Shown: positions 1 through 8,525, counted from the first letter of the stretch. The stretch: 64,000 nucleotides of DNA from Alistipes sp. (GCA_017631275.1 JAGBTQ010000015.1:93444-157443); one strand, 5' to 3'. The notes: generated by a model from the sequence alone, not told the origin. A program made the numbers and translations.

Positions 1-763
1 GAAGGGAGTGCGTGAGATTATGGTCATTGCTCAGGATACGACATACTATGGCGTGGATATCTATGGCGAGCGTAAGATTGCCGAGCTTTTGGAGCGTCTG
101 TGTCGCATCGAGAAGTTGGAGTGGATACGCCTACACTACGCTTATCCTACTGACTTCCCCGATCAGCTTATCGAGGTTATGGCGCGCGAGCCAAAGATTT
201 GTCGATACCTCGACATTCCGTTCCAGCATATCTCAGATAATCAGCTCTCGGCGATGAAGCGTCGCCACACTAAGGCTGAGGCCGTAGAGCTCGTTAACAA
301 GCTTCGCAAGGCAATTCCTGATATTGCACTTCGCACAACACTCCTCGTGGGTTATCCTGGCGAGAGCGATGAGGACTTTGCGGAGCTTATGGAGTTTGTC
401 AAGACCACGAAGTTTGACCGCTTGGGTGTATTCCCATACTCTGAGGAGGAGGGCACCTACTCGGCAACACGCCTCAAGGACGATGTGGCTGACGAGGTTA
501 AGCAGGAACGCGTAGATCGCATCATGCGCCTTCAGGAGCGTGTGTCGTTGGAGAATAACGCTAAGCGCATAGGTCAGACAATGCGCGTAATTATCGACCG
601 TAAGGAGGGTGACTTCTACATCGGTCGCTCGGAGTACGACTCGCCCGAGGTGGATCAGGAGATTATCATCGACAGCTTAGGTAAGCGCCTTTATCGAGGT
701 CGCTTCTACGATGTGCAGATCACCGACTGCGAGGATTACGACCTATTTGCATCGTTGGCGTAG
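1..763 (+). CDS. rimO: Ribosomal protein uS12 methylthiotransferase RimO, 3' part (gene starts before the window)
   Basis: The open frame enters from the left edge and is read through a GTG at 8 that is not the real start. RimO is a radical-SAM enzyme that adds a methylthio group to an aspartate of ribosomal protein uS12. The visible roughly 250 residues cover the distal half of the radical-SAM barrel (motifs PTDFPDQLI, LDIPFQHISD, RTTLLVGYPGE) and a C-terminal TRAM-type domain ending at the TAG at 761-763. The radical-SAM cysteine triad must lie upstream of the window. Full-length members are about 430 residues. The PFQHISD and LLVGYPGE motifs separate it from random radical-SAM proteins; MiaB is the alternative but the sequence fits RimO better. 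Confidence 0.9.
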   Translation, partial: KGVREIMVIAQDTTYYGVDIYGERKIAELLERLCRIEKLEWIRLHYAYPTDFPDQLIEVMAREPKICRYLDIPFQHISDNQLSAMKRRHTKAEAVELVNKLRKAIPDIALRTTLLVGYPGESDEDFAELMEFVKTTKFDRLGVFPYSEEEGTYSATRLKDDVADEVKQERVDRIMRLQERVSLENNAKRIGQTMRVIIDRKEGDFYIGRSEYDSPEVDQEIIIDSLGKRLYRGRFYDVQITDCEDYDLFASLA

Positions 764-785
764 GTTGCTAAAATCGAAATAAAAT

Positions 786-816
786 TTTGAAATTAGCAAA
801 AAAAGATATATCTTTG
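786..816 (+). promoter_or_regulatory. Consensus Bacteroidetes promoter for the coiled-coil/zapA pair
   Basis: TTTG at 786-789 and TATCTTTG at 809-816 are separated by 19 nt, matching the TTTG / TAnnTTTG consensus of the Bacteroidetes primary sigma factor. The start codon of the next gene is 30 nt downstream. Confidence 0.75.
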
Positions 817-846
817 ATGCAGTAAATATTTTTTGAAGCCGTCATA

Positions 847-1149
847 ATGAGCCAGAAGGATATTGTCAAACGACTACACGACCAGGTGGAGAGGCTGATT
901 GCCGACCACGAGCGCATAGCTAAGGAGTGTCGTGAGCTTGTCAAGCAGCGCGATAAGCTACTTGGCGAGAAACATCGTTTGGAGGAGCGTCTGCGTGAGC
1001 AGGATACTCGCATCAAGAGCCTTGAGCTTGTTGGTGTTATGCGTGGCGATGATGGCAATGTGGAGCGAGCACGAGCACGTGTCAATAACCTTTTGCGGGA
1101 GGTGGACAGGTGCATTGCCGCAATTAAAAACGAACAGGAAAACCAGTAA
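847..1149 (+). CDS. Small coiled-coil protein upstream of zapA
   Basis: A 100-residue, highly charged, almost entirely helical protein; residues 5-60 form an uninterrupted heptad-like coiled coil rich in Glu, Arg, Lys and Leu. It has no signal peptide or membrane segment. It lies 6 nt upstream of zapA behind a shared promoter, so a cytoplasmic role in the division machinery, of the ZapB coiled-coil kind, is plausible by context. That is inference: low-complexity coiled coils cannot be assigned by sequence alone and I do not give it a name. Confidence 0.8.
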   Translation: MSQKDIVKRLHDQVERLIADHERIAKECRELVKQRDKLLGEKHRLEERLREQDTRIKSLELVGVMRGDDGNVERARARVNNLLREVDRCIAAIKNEQENQ

Positions 1150-1155
1150 CCGATA

Positions 1156-1446
1156 ATGGCAGAAGGTAAAGTAAAGATAAACCTATCAATTGCAGGTAGA
1201 AGCTACCCGATGACCATTGATGCGGCAAACGAGGAGCTATACCGTGAGGCAACAAAGCGCCTGAATGAGAAGATTACCGAGTATTCGCGAATACCGAAGT
1301 TCGACATTCAGGATAGAATTGCCATGGCGGCATTGCGCTACTCGATATTAACCCTAACAACCGAGCAAAATGCCTCGATGGGTGATGAAGATGTCGAGGA
1401 GCTACGCAAGATTGAGGAGCGCATACGCAACTACGTCAAGAAGTAG
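1156..1446 (+). CDS. zapA: Cell division protein ZapA
   Basis: A 96-residue protein with the ZapA layout: an N-terminal beta-rich part (KVKINLSIAGRSYPMTI), the short helix with the DIQDRIAMAAL signature near residues 52-62, and a C-terminal charged coiled coil ending in KIEERIRNYVKK. ZapA binds FtsZ and bundles protofilaments at the division ring. It follows the coiled-coil gene by 6 nt and is probably cotranscribed with it. A structured RNA follows, the same neighbourhood in which proteobacterial zapA (ygfE) sits next to the 6S RNA gene. Confidence 0.88.
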   Translation: MAEGKVKINLSIAGRSYPMTIDAANEELYREATKRLNEKITEYSRIPKFDIQDRIAMAALRYSILTLTTEQNASMGDEDVEELRKIEERIRNYVKK

Positions 1447-1482
1447 TGTGCCTAGTGCCGATAGTTTAGGCTCGATATTTGT

Positions 1483-1780
1483 TGTAGCATAGTGAGCATT
1501 GGTGCTACACCCCTGTCGAAACAAGATTATGGCAACACCCCACAAGGTGTTAACGTTCTTTTAATATACAATCTATCCCGCATAGATTCCTTAAAAGCTT
1601 TGCGATCTGTACAACTAATTTTACATTGGGACAACTCTCGAGTAAAGCCACAAAACAAGGCCTCAACCCTTTGGGTGTGGTGCGTATGTGCCACCAGTGG
1701 ACTGTTGCGTGCCTCGGAGCCCCACCTATGACTTATCTCAGGATTCGTCAAACAAGTTAAGGAGTCTTTGCGGTTTTTTT
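1483..1780 (+). ncRNA. ssrS: Structured non-coding RNA, probably 6S RNA
   Basis: The 380-nt gap between zapA and rny has no convincing ORF but many perfect stems: TGTAGCA 1483-1489 with TGCTACA 1503-1509, AACACC with GGTGTT near 1535-1552, CTTTTAA 1558-1564 with TTAAAAG 1591-1597 enclosing AATCTAT 1570-1576 with ATAGATT 1582-1588, and TGGTG with CACCA near 1678-1697. A degenerate -7 element GATATTTG lies at 1474-1481 and a T-run at 1774-1780 closes the unit. The call as 6S rests mainly on position: 6S genes sit next to zapA in several phyla. The multi-hairpin look is not the textbook single rod, so ends and identity are uncertain. tmRNA and RNase P signatures are absent. Confidence 0.5.
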
Positions 1781-1826
1781 ATTTTTGAACATAACTTAAA
1801 TATATAACTATTAACAACTATCAACT

Positions 1827-3356
1827 ATGGAAGCAACAATGATAATCGTCGGCGTGGTGGTTGGTGCTATTGCAGGAGGTCTTATCGCCTTCTTTGGTGC
1901 CCGCGCACGTGCAAAAGCCATCGTTGCTAAGGCGGAGGCTGACGGCGAAATGATAAAGAAAGAGAAGATGTTGCAAGCTAAGGAGAAGTTCATTCAGCTC
2001 AAGAGCGAGCACGACCGTCAGGTGAATGAGCGTAACCAGAAGCTTCAGCAGAGCGAGCAGCGTGCTAAGCAGACCGAGGCAAACCTCCAGAACAAGGAGC
2101 GTGAGCTCGACAAGAAGTCGGCAGAGTACGACCGCAAGAAGGAGCAGCTCGAGCAGCAGCTGCAGGGCGTAGAGAGCCGCAAGGAGGAGCTTGCAGCAGT
2201 TATCAAGGAGCAGAACGTACGCCTTGAGCAGATCTCGGGCCTAAGCTCTGAGGATGCTAAAAATATCCTTATCGAGAACATGAAGGCTGAGGCTAAGGCA
2301 GACGCCGCGGCATACGTGGCAGAGACCATCGAGGAGGCTAAGCTCTCAGCAACAAAGGAGGCTAAGCGCATCGTGGTGGCATCTATCCAGCGCGTGGCAA
2401 CAGAGACAGCCATCGAGAATGCTGTTACTGTCTTCAACATCGAGTCAGACGAGGTGAAGGGACGTGTCATTGGTCGTGAGGGTCGTAACATCCGCGCCTT
2501 GGAGGCTGCAACAGGCATCGAGATTATCGTCGATGACACCCCTGAGGCTATCATCCTCTCGGGCTTCGACCCTGTGCGTCGCGAGATTGCTCGCCTTGCT
2601 CTCCACCAGCTTGTTACCGACGGCCGTATCCACCCAGCACGCATCGAGGAGGTTGTGGCTAAGGTGAAGAAGCAGATCGAGGAGGAGATCGTTGAGGTAG
2701 GTAAGCGCACAACTATCGACCTTGGTATCCACGGTCTACACCCTGAGCTTATTCGCCTTATCGGTAAGATGAAGTATCGCTCGTCGTATGGTCAGAACCT
2801 CTTGCAGCATGCTCGTGAAACGGCTAATCTTGCCGGTATCATGGCAGCAGAGCTCGGCCTAAATCCTAAGGCTGCACGCCGTGCCGGTCTTTTGCACGAT
2901 ATTGGTAAGGTGCCTGATGACGAGCCAGAGCTACCACACGCAATTATCGGTATGAAGCTTGCCGAGAAGTATAAGGAGAAGCCAGATGTATGCAACGCCA
3001 TCGGTGCTCACCACGACGAGGTGGAGATGACATCGCTCATAGCACCTATCATTCAGGTGTGCGACGCTATCTCGGGTGCTCGTCCAGGTGCTCGCCGCGA
3101 GGTGGTAGAGTCATACATCAAGCGTCTTAAGGAGATGGAGGGCATCGCCCTATCATACCCAGGCGTTGTTAAGACCTACGCTATTCAGGCTGGCCGTGAG
3201 CTCCGTGTTATCGTGGGTGCCGACAAGCTCTCAGATCAGGAGTCGGAGGCACTATCACACGACATAGCAAAGAAGATTCAGGACGAGATGACTTATCCTG
3301 GTCAGGTGAAGATTACGGTGATTCGTGAGACTCGCTCTGTATCCTACGCCAAGTAA
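1827..3356 (+). CDS. rny: Ribonuclease Y
   Basis: A 509-residue protein with the whole RNase Y layout: one N-terminal membrane helix (residues 5-24), a long charged coiled coil (about 30-170), a KH domain whose GxxG loop is GREG near residue 216, and an HD domain with the metal-binding HDIGK at about 357-361. RNase Y is a membrane-bound endoribonuclease that starts mRNA decay. A candidate -7 element TATTTTTG lies at 1780-1787 just after the RNA gene, with no good -33 partner. A long palindrome starts at the first base after the stop codon and can act as terminator or 3' end stabiliser. Confidence 0.95.
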   Translation: MEATMIIVGVVVGAIAGGLIAFFGARARAKAIVAKAEADGEMIKKEKMLQAKEKFIQLKSEHDRQVNERNQKLQQSEQRAKQTEANLQNKERELDKKSAEYDRKKEQLEQQLQGVESRKEELAAVIKEQNVRLEQISGLSSEDAKNILIENMKAEAKADAAAYVAETIEEAKLSATKEAKRIVVASIQRVATETAIENAVTVFNIESDEVKGRVIGREGRNIRALEAATGIEIIVDDTPEAIILSGFDPVRREIARLALHQLVTDGRIHPARIEEVVAKVKKQIEEEIVEVGKRTTIDLGIHGLHPELIRLIGKMKYRSSYGQNLLQHARETANLAGIMAAELGLNPKAARRAGLLHDIGKVPDDEPELPHAIIGMKLAEKYKEKPDVCNAIGAHHDEVEMTSLIAPIIQVCDAISGARPGARREVVESYIKRLKEMEGIALSYPGVVKTYAIQAGRELRVIVGADKLSDQESEALSHDIAKKIQDEMTYPGQVKITVIRETRSVSYAK

Positions 3357-3472
3357 TTTCTTGTGATAAGGGGTCATCTTCGACCTATCCCAAAAAGTTG
3401 AGCACCCGAGGCTGTACTTCTTGTACTATCCTCGGGTGCTCACTTTTGCGATAAGCCCTTCTCGCGAGAAAT
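3357..3472 (+). repeat. Nested palindrome, family A copy 1
   Basis: Starts directly after the rny stop. Outer arms: TTTCTTGTGATAAGGG (3357-3372) and CCCTTCTCGCGAGAAA (3457-3472), 13 of 16 complementary. Inner stem: GAGCACCCGAGG (3400-3411) with CCTCGGGTGCTC (3430-3441), perfect over 12 bp, closing a loop that carries GTAC twice. Three more copies are at 51642, 51771 and 62354. It probably ends the rny transcript, but no T-run follows the inner stem directly. Confidence 0.9.
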
Positions 3473-3660
3473 AGTGCGCTGATAGAGGTGAGCAGGGGCA
3501 TAGGGAAAATAGGGAGAATAGGGACAACAAAGACAACAAAGAAACTCGGGTATCACAAAATAATCTCTACTCTCCCTGCCGTCCCTATCTTCCCCATTTA
3601 TCCCATCTATCCCATTCGTCCCATCTATCCCATTTACCCCCCCCCACTCAAAAAAACAAA
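3473..3660 (+). repeat. Purine/pyrimidine TAGGGA repeat, family B copy 1
   Basis: Begins with TAGTGCGCTGAT directly after the family A arm. A purine arm of ATAGGGA-like units (3489-3525) is followed by an ACAACAAAGA stretch, a middle part with AAACTCGGGTATC, and a pyrimidine arm of ATCCC/TTCCC units (3576-3650). The two arms are roughly complementary, so the block is a very imperfect palindrome. The middle part recurs inverted at 17140-17285. The 60-codon frame across it is not conserved as protein. Confidence 0.8.
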
Positions 3661-3666
3661 AATAAT

Positions 3667-3692
3667 ATAGGACAACCCTCAGGTTGCCCTAT
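3667..3692 (-). terminator. Rho-independent terminator of prs
   Basis: ATAGG-a-CAACC, loop CTCA, GGTTG-c-CCTAT; on the minus strand it is followed by T-rich sequence (the complement of the A-runs at 3650-3664). It lies 20 nt after the prs stop. Confidence 0.8.
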
Positions 3693-3712
3693 ACCAATTA
3701 TATCTCGTAAGA

Positions 3713-4654
3713 CTATCGGTAGAAGATAGATGAGATTGACTTGTAGTTGTGTACACGCTCGATAACCTCAGCAAAGATAGGTGCTACGCTCAATACGGTG
3801 AACTTAGACAAATCCTCGCCCTCCTTCAATGGAATAGTATCGGTTGTGATAACCTCCTGGATAGCACTTGCGTTGATGCGCTCGTAAGCCTTGCCCGACA
3901 ACACAGGGTGGGTAACAGCAGCACGTACGCTCTTTGCGCCACGCTCCATGAGCATGTCGGCAGCCATACACATAGTACCAGCTGTGTCGATCATGTCATC
4001 AACGATGATCACGTTTCTATCCTTAACCTCGCCGATAGCGGTCATTGAGCCAACAACGTTAGCCTTAGCACGCTCCTTGTGCGAGATGATGATAGGTGCC
4101 TGGAAGTGCTTTGCATAAGATGAAGCACGCTTAGCACCACCCATATCAGGTGAGGCGATAGAGAGGTCTGGAATGTTGAGCTTCTGGATATATGGTACGA
4201 AGATGCCTGAAGCATACAATGCGTCCATTGGAAGGTCGAAGAAGCCCTGGATCTGGTCGGCGTGAAGGTCCATAGTCATAACGCGCTGAACACCAGCAGC
4301 GATAAGCATGTTAGCCACGAGGCGTGCTGTGATAGGCACACGTGGGCGGTCCTTACGATCCTGACGTGCCCAACCGAAGTATGGGATAACGGCAATAACC
4401 TGGTGTGCTGAAGCACGGCGTGCCGCATCTGCCATCATCAAGAGCTCCATCAAGTTGTCTGATGGTGGGAACGTTGACTGAATGATAAATACTGTACAGC
4501 CACGAATAGACTCGTGGAAGCAGGGCTGGAACTCGCCGTCGCTAAACTGCAAAACGTCAGAGTCTCCGAGAGGTATGCCATACTCAGCAGCAATCTTCTC
4601 AGCGAGGTAGCGTGAGCCTCGGCCTGCGAAAAATTTAATCTTATGGATTGCCAT
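3713..4654 (-). CDS. prs: Ribose-phosphate diphosphokinase (PRPP synthetase)
   Basis: A 313-residue class I PRPP synthetase of normal length. It makes PRPP from ribose 5-phosphate and ATP for nucleotide, histidine and tryptophan synthesis. Seen: the ATP-binding stretch YFGWARQDRKDRPRVPITAR near 92-111, the divalent-metal/ATP region TMDLHADQIQGFF near 128-140, and the PRPP loop VDDMIDTAGT near 215-225. The start ATG is 28 nt from a -7 element and fits the family N terminus (IKFFAGRGSRYLAEKIA). Single-gene unit with its own promoter and terminator. Confidence 0.96.
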   Translation of the reverse strand: MAIHKIKFFAGRGSRYLAEKIAAEYGIPLGDSDVLQFSDGEFQPCFHESIRGCTVFIIQSTFPPSDNLMELLMMADAARRASAHQVIAVIPYFGWARQDRKDRPRVPITARLVANMLIAAGVQRVMTMDLHADQIQGFFDLPMDALYASGIFVPYIQKLNIPDLSIASPDMGGAKRASSYAKHFQAPIIISHKERAKANVVGSMTAIGEVKDRNVIIVDDMIDTAGTMCMAADMLMERGAKSVRAAVTHPVLSGKAYERINASAIQEVITTDTIPLKEGEDLSKFTVLSVAPIFAEVIERVHNYKSISSIFYR

Positions 4655-4681
4655 ATTTAATTTTGGTTAGGATTACTATCA

Positions 4682-4713
4682 CAAAGTTAGGTCAAATAAG
4701 CTGAATAAACAAC
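4682..4713 (-). promoter_or_regulatory. Promoter of prs
   Basis: On the minus strand GTTG (4713-4710) and TAACTTTG (4689-4682) are 20 nt apart, fitting the Bacteroidetes consensus. The leader before the prs ATG would be about 20 nt. Confidence 0.75.
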
Positions 4714-4729
4714 TTTTTATCGCTTTATT

Positions 4730-5329
4730 TTAATAATTTGTTAGCGCCTCCTCAATAAAGGTGAGAATCTCCTCGCGACCAGTGCCCTTTTCGCTCGACG
4801 AGATGAACATTGGTGGTAGCTCCTCCCACTCCTCAGAAAGAGTTTGCTTATAGGCTTTTACGTTGCGGTTGAGCTGTGCCTGCGAGAGCTTATCTGCCTT
4901 GGTGAAGATAATGCCAAAGGGTATGCCATTCTCACCAAGCAGCTCGATAAACCTAAGGTCGATTTTTTGAGGCTCGAGGCGTGAATCTACCAACACAAAC
5001 AAGAAGTGCATCTTCTCGCACTTGAGCACATAGTCGGTGATGAGCTTCGAGAACTCACCACGTGTAGATTTCGACACACGGGCATAGCCATATCCTGGTA
5101 GATCGACCAAATACCAGCTATCGTTTATCGTAAAGTGGTTTATGAGCTTTGTCTTGCCCGGTGTTCCCGACACCTTTGCCAAGCCCTTGTTGCATGTGAG
5201 CATATTTACGAGCGACGACTTGCCGACGTTGCTTCGTCCGATAAAGGCGATATCCTTAAGGTCGTCCTTGGGTACCTGCGACACCTTCTCCGAACTGCAC
5301 TTAAACTTAGCTTTGATGGTTATTGCCAT
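4730..5329 (-). CDS. engB: Ribosome biogenesis GTPase EngB (YihA/YsxC)
   Basis: A 199-residue TRAFAC-class GTPase needed for assembly of the large ribosomal subunit. G motifs are all present: G1 GRSNVGKS at 31-38, G2 threonine in GTPGKT (55-60), G3 DLPG at 76-79 followed by the EngB-typical YGYA, G4 TKAD at 143-146, and an SSSEKG G5-like stretch near 176. It has its own consensus promoter and ends about 40 nt before the prs promoter, on the same strand as prs. Confidence 0.96.
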   Translation of the reverse strand: MAITIKAKFKCSSEKVSQVPKDDLKDIAFIGRSNVGKSSLVNMLTCNKGLAKVSGTPGKTKLINHFTINDSWYLVDLPGYGYARVSKSTRGEFSKLITDYVLKCEKMHFLFVLVDSRLEPQKIDLRFIELLGENGIPFGIIFTKADKLSQAQLNRNVKAYKQTLSEEWEELPPMFISSSEKGTGREEILTFIEEALTNY

Positions 5330-5348
5330 AGTGTGACTCTATTTTTTG

Positions 5349-5379
5349 CAAAAGTACGAAAAAAAGTTCAAAGAGCAAA
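5349..5379 (-). promoter_or_regulatory. Consensus promoter of engB
   Basis: On the minus strand TTTG (5379-5376), exactly 19 nt, then TACTTTTG (5356-5349); the engB ATG is 19 nt downstream. Confidence 0.8.
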
Positions 5380-5390
5380 CCTCGCACCTA

Positions 5391-6038
5391 TTATAGGCAG
5401 TCGAATAGCTCCGAGATATGGTCGATAACGTGGTCGGCGCCCGCTGTTTCGAGCTCCTCGCGCTGGGCATTGCCCCATGTGACACCTACGCTGCGCACCC
5501 CTGCATGGCGCGCCATAAGCACATCGACGGGCATATCGCCAACAACAATCGCCTCCTCGGGCTTATATCCGCACTCACGTAGCGTCTGCAACACTGGCTC
5601 GGGGTCGGGCTTGTGTTTGGCAACGGTGTCGGCAGCAACGATATAGGAAAAATAGTCGGCAATCCCCATGTTTTTGAGGAATAGCTTGAGCGAGGGCGAC
5701 GAGCGTGACGAGGCGATGGTAAGCCTTAGGTCCATGGCACTTAGGCGTGCTAATACCTCCTTAACGCCGTCGAAGAGCTCAGGAGTTGTGGAGTCGATAT
5801 CCTCGAAAAAGACGCGGCGATAGTGCTCTACGCACTCCTCGGCCTCCGCATCGCTAAGTGTGGGATACATGGCCTTGAAGCCATCACCGAGCGTTAGTCC
5901 TATGGTCGAGGCGCACACCTCCTCGCTCATTACCTCGAGCCCACGTTCTTGCATGGTGCGCTGAAAGGTGATGATAATCTTTCGGCGAGTGTCGCCGAGG
6001 GTGCCGTCGAAGTCGAATATTACAATCTTTGTAGCCAT
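5391..6038 (-). CDS. HAD-family phosphatase, phosphoglycolate phosphatase-like
   Basis: A 215-residue HAD hydrolase with a helical cap. Motif I is FDFDGTLGDT (nucleophile D9, general acid D11), motif II the SS of IASSRSS, motif III the lysine of KHKPDP, motif IV VVGDMPVDV. This matches the Gph/PGMB group; the true substrate cannot be told. I chose the ATG at 6038 instead of an in-frame start 84 nt upstream because the family N terminus begins right at ATKIVIFDFDGT and because the -7 element lies only 4 nt before this ATG. That spacing predicts an mRNA with practically no leader. Confidence 0.9.
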   Translation of the reverse strand: MATKIVIFDFDGTLGDTRRKIIITFQRTMQERGLEVMSEEVCASTIGLTLGDGFKAMYPTLSDAEAEECVEHYRRVFFEDIDSTTPELFDGVKEVLARLSAMDLRLTIASSRSSPSLKLFLKNMGIADYFSYIVAADTVAKHKPDPEPVLQTLRECGYKPEEAIVVGDMPVDVLMARHAGVRSVGVTWGNAQREELETAGADHVIDHISELFDCL

Positions 6039-6042
6039 ATTA

Positions 6043-6070
6043 CAAAGGTAGCGAAATTTTATTAAACAAA
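6043..6070 (-). promoter_or_regulatory. Promoter of the HAD phosphatase, start-codon proximal
   Basis: TACCTTTG on the minus strand (6050-6043) ends 4 nt before the ATG at 6038; a TTTG lies at 6070-6067, spacing 16, shorter than the usual 19-21. If used, transcription starts at or near the start codon. The -33 part sits next to the terminator of the upstream gene. Confidence 0.55.
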
Positions 6071-6073
6071 AAA

Positions 6074-6093
6074 ATGAGGACCGAAGTCCCCAT
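6074..6093 (-). terminator. Terminator of the surface-assembly operon
   Basis: Minus-strand hairpin ATG-g-GGAC, loop TTCG, GTCC-t-CAT, followed on that strand by TTTTTTTGTTT. It lies 6 nt after the stop of the last PCMD gene. Confidence 0.75.
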
Positions 6094-6099
6094 TTTAAG

Positions 6100-7698
6100 T
6101 TAGTATATAAGCTCGAAGTCATCTACGAGCAGCAGACTCTCGGTCGAGCCTGTGAAGTAGTCGCCAAAGCGTGAGCCCGTACATACGATGATGATGTGTG
6201 TTGGTATCTCGCTTGTTGTGGCGTACTCGAGTGGTAGGGTAAACTCCTTCCAGCCGTTGGTCGACTCCTTAAGAATCATCACGCCCGAGCCAATCACATT
6301 CTTGCCCTTAGGGTCGAGGAAGGTGCTCTCGTCCTTGGTGTTTACTACCACAGGGCAGCTCTCGCTACCGCCATACTCCTCGGCAGTCCAGTTACCCACG
6401 GCAATCATAATCTGACCCTCGTCCATATCGCCCTTCTTAAGGTCGGGACGCGCCGTTGGTGTCTTGCCAAACTCGTCGATAACACCGCAGTTATACTTAA
6501 TCCAGCCACGAAGTGCCACGGGGCGTGCCGTAGATGGGCGACCAAAGTTAACAAGACCGTCCAAACCAACCAAGCCGCCAAACTCGCCAAGGAAGATGTT
6601 ACCAGCAGCAAACTTACCAAGACCCATCACCGCTGCCTTCTTCGACTGAAGCGATGCAGCATACTCGCCTGTGCTACCAGGACGTGTATCAGTGGTTGAC
6701 TCGGTGAGTGTTGTGCTTGCCATAGCTGCACCATCGTTACCAGAGCCCCAGAATGGCTCTGCACCAGATAGGTATGGATAGACAATGCCATCGTTCGTAG
6801 ACCACTCCTCGAAGCCAGAGTTAGGCAGTGCCCAAACATCCTCGGTGGTAACCTTCACCACAGGGGTAAAGCTATCGTTAGAGTAGGCAATAACCTCGTA
6901 CTCGGTGAGTGTGTCAAGACCCTCAATACATGCCGAGAAGCTACCGCCCTCAACCTCTATGTTCTCAACACTGTTCCACTCCTCGTCGCCCGCCTTGCGG
7001 TACTTGAAGCTAAACGCTGCGCCGCTACGACCCTCGGCATATAGCCAGATACGCTTAGCCCAGGCATCTACGCTCTTGAACGACACCTCAACGTCGGTAG
7101 GGATAATGCGCAGTGTCCAATCCTCCGAGATATCGTTGTGATATCTTACGGTGATGTAGCGTGCTGTATTCTCGAAGTTGGTGAGTGTCTTAGGGTCGGC
7201 TGAGTATGTGGTAATATCCTTAGGACCGAGCTTTAGGTCGGTGATATTTACCTTCGTAAGGTCGAAGTCCATAGGCACATAGGCTGTGGCGATGTGGTGC
7301 TCAGCGTCGATTGTCGATTCGCCAATCTGACCATCAATCTTAAAGTAACGCTCAATGGTCTGCTTACCCATGATGCTCCACTCCCACGAGTAGTTCATGC
7401 TAACGTCGAAATATAGCGGAATACGCAAATCGACGCATAGAGGCAACTCGAGCGATGTTGTAGCACCCTCCGTAACGCTGATATCAGTAATTACGGCATT
7501 ACGAATGTCAACAATCTCCTCAAACTCGAGTACTACGCTCTTGCTCTGAACGTCAATCTTAGCTGGTGACTTTAAGCCCTCAGCCTCAACGCCCAATATC
7601 TCGAGTTTAATAATAGGGTAGGGGATATCGTTCTCGATACAGCTGAAGCTAACTACAGAGAGTAGTGCCATTGTCAAATATTTGATATATCTCTTCAT
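6100..7698 (-). CDS. PCMD-domain lipoprotein, last gene of the surface-assembly operon
   Basis: A 532-residue exported lipoprotein: signal peptide MKRYIKYLTMALLSVVSFSC with lipobox SFSC, then two Ig-like beta regions (about 25-195 and 200-300) and a C-terminal domain (about 305-532) with the PCMD features ALPNSGFEEW, KFAAGNIFLGEF, LRGWIKYN and a DDFELIY end. PCMD (putative carbohydrate metabolism domain, PF13201) is known mainly from Bacteroidetes structures and has a jelly-roll fold; binding of glycans is suggested, not shown. A GTG at 7704 is an alternative start; the ATG at 7698 gives a cleaner signal peptide. The stop of the upstream barrel gene is 5 nt away, so translation is probably coupled. 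Confidence 0.85.
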   Translation of the reverse strand: MKRYIKYLTMALLSVVSFSCIENDIPYPIIKLEILGVEAEGLKSPAKIDVQSKSVVLEFEEIVDIRNAVITDISVTEGATTSLELPLCVDLRIPLYFDVSMNYSWEWSIMGKQTIERYFKIDGQIGESTIDAEHHIATAYVPMDFDLTKVNITDLKLGPKDITTYSADPKTLTNFENTARYITVRYHNDISEDWTLRIIPTDVEVSFKSVDAWAKRIWLYAEGRSGAAFSFKYRKAGDEEWNSVENIEVEGGSFSACIEGLDTLTEYEVIAYSNDSFTPVVKVTTEDVWALPNSGFEEWSTNDGIVYPYLSGAEPFWGSGNDGAAMASTTLTESTTDTRPGSTGEYAASLQSKKAAVMGLGKFAAGNIFLGEFGGLVGLDGLVNFGRPSTARPVALRGWIKYNCGVIDEFGKTPTARPDLKKGDMDEGQIMIAVGNWTAEEYGGSESCPVVVNTKDESTFLDPKGKNVIGSGVMILKESTNGWKEFTLPLEYATTSEIPTHIIIVCTGSRFGDYFTGSTESLLLVDDFELIY

Positions 7699-7703
7699 AG
7701 CCA

Positions 7704-8513
7704 CTACTTATTCTTTGAGTTCCACAAATGTGCCACAATGCCAACCTGAATATCGGCAATGTTGAGCTTGAGATTAAGGCCTGAGCGGTTGCGAAGTCCA
7801 GTCTGCTCACCCTTCATGTCGTACTGCTTGACGCTTGTGTAGTACAAACCACCTACGCCCACGGTCACCGTAACGCATACCTGAGGCATCACGTAGATAG
7901 CCATGCCAGGGTTGAAGTTAAGGCGTGCCGAGAAGTTGCGCGTATCGGACTTTGAACGGTTGGCGTAGTCGCCACTCCATAGCGTTGTAGTACCTGTCTT
8001 GCACTGAAGCTCTCCCTCCATGATAACGCCCACGATGCCACGACGGTCAAGACCGATGTAGTTGCGGTGGAATACCGACCATGAGAAGCCCTCGTTGCGA
8101 AGACCCATGTTCGAGATGCCCATGTTCTCCATGTCGGCAAGAAGGCCGATGTTTAGGTCGAGCGAGCTTACCGAGCCCGAGATTCGGTTGTAGCCGAAAC
8201 GCATACCCACTGCCAAGTTGTCGCGGTAGGCATAGGCAAAAAATGGTTTAATGGTAGCACTCTTCAGCCCAACGTTGATGTTGTCTACGAGGAGCATGAT
8301 GTCTGAGTCCTCCGACTGGATGTTGCCATACGAGCCAGTAAGACCGAGCATAAACTCTCCCTTATATACAAAGTTGTGCTGACCAATCTTTCGGTCGATG
8401 CGCTGTCGTGTAGGCAGAAACTTACTCTTTTGCGATAGGCTGTCGGTAGGCTCCGTAGCACTTGTTGCAACAAGGCTAAACGCAGCAACAATAAGTAATA
8501 AATATCTTCTCAT
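7704..8513 (-). CDS. Outer-membrane beta-barrel protein, surface-assembly operon (second)
   Basis: A 269-residue protein with an N-terminal signal peptide (MRRYLLLIVAAFSLVATSA), a short linker, then alternating amphipathic strands with aromatic girdles typical of a porin-like barrel of about 10-12 strands (for example GEFMLGLTGSYGNI, IKPFFAYAYRDNLAVGMRFG, LNFNPGMAIYVMPQVCVTV). It resembles the next gene in length and in a shared plan (a QRxDRKIG or EARKQRGF motif before the first strand), so the two are paralogues or partners. The operon context suggests an outer-membrane anchor or export pore for the neighbouring lipoproteins. No named family recognised. Confidence 0.8.
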   Translation of the reverse strand: MRRYLLLIVAAFSLVATSATEPTDSLSQKSKFLPTRQRIDRKIGQHNFVYKGEFMLGLTGSYGNIQSEDSDIMLLVDNINVGLKSATIKPFFAYAYRDNLAVGMRFGYNRISGSVSSLDLNIGLLADMENMGISNMGLRNEGFSWSVFHRNYIGLDRRGIVGVIMEGELQCKTGTTTLWSGDYANRSKSDTRNFSARLNFNPGMAIYVMPQVCVTVTVGVGGLYYTSVKQYDMKGEQTGLRNRSGLNLKLNIADIQVGIVAHLWNSKNK

Positions 8514-8525
8514 AATGCTACGTGT

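Noticed and set aside
1483-1780. tmRNA or RNase P RNA instead of 6S
   Set aside because: No tag-peptide frame or CCA end for tmRNA, and no GAGGAAAGTCC-type core for RNase P RNA.
3488-3670. 60-codon frame with Pro-Ile repeats, similar to a frame on the minus strand at 17069-17281
   Set aside because: The peptide similarity follows from the family B DNA repeat; differences fall mostly on first and second codon positions, so there is no sign of selection for protein.
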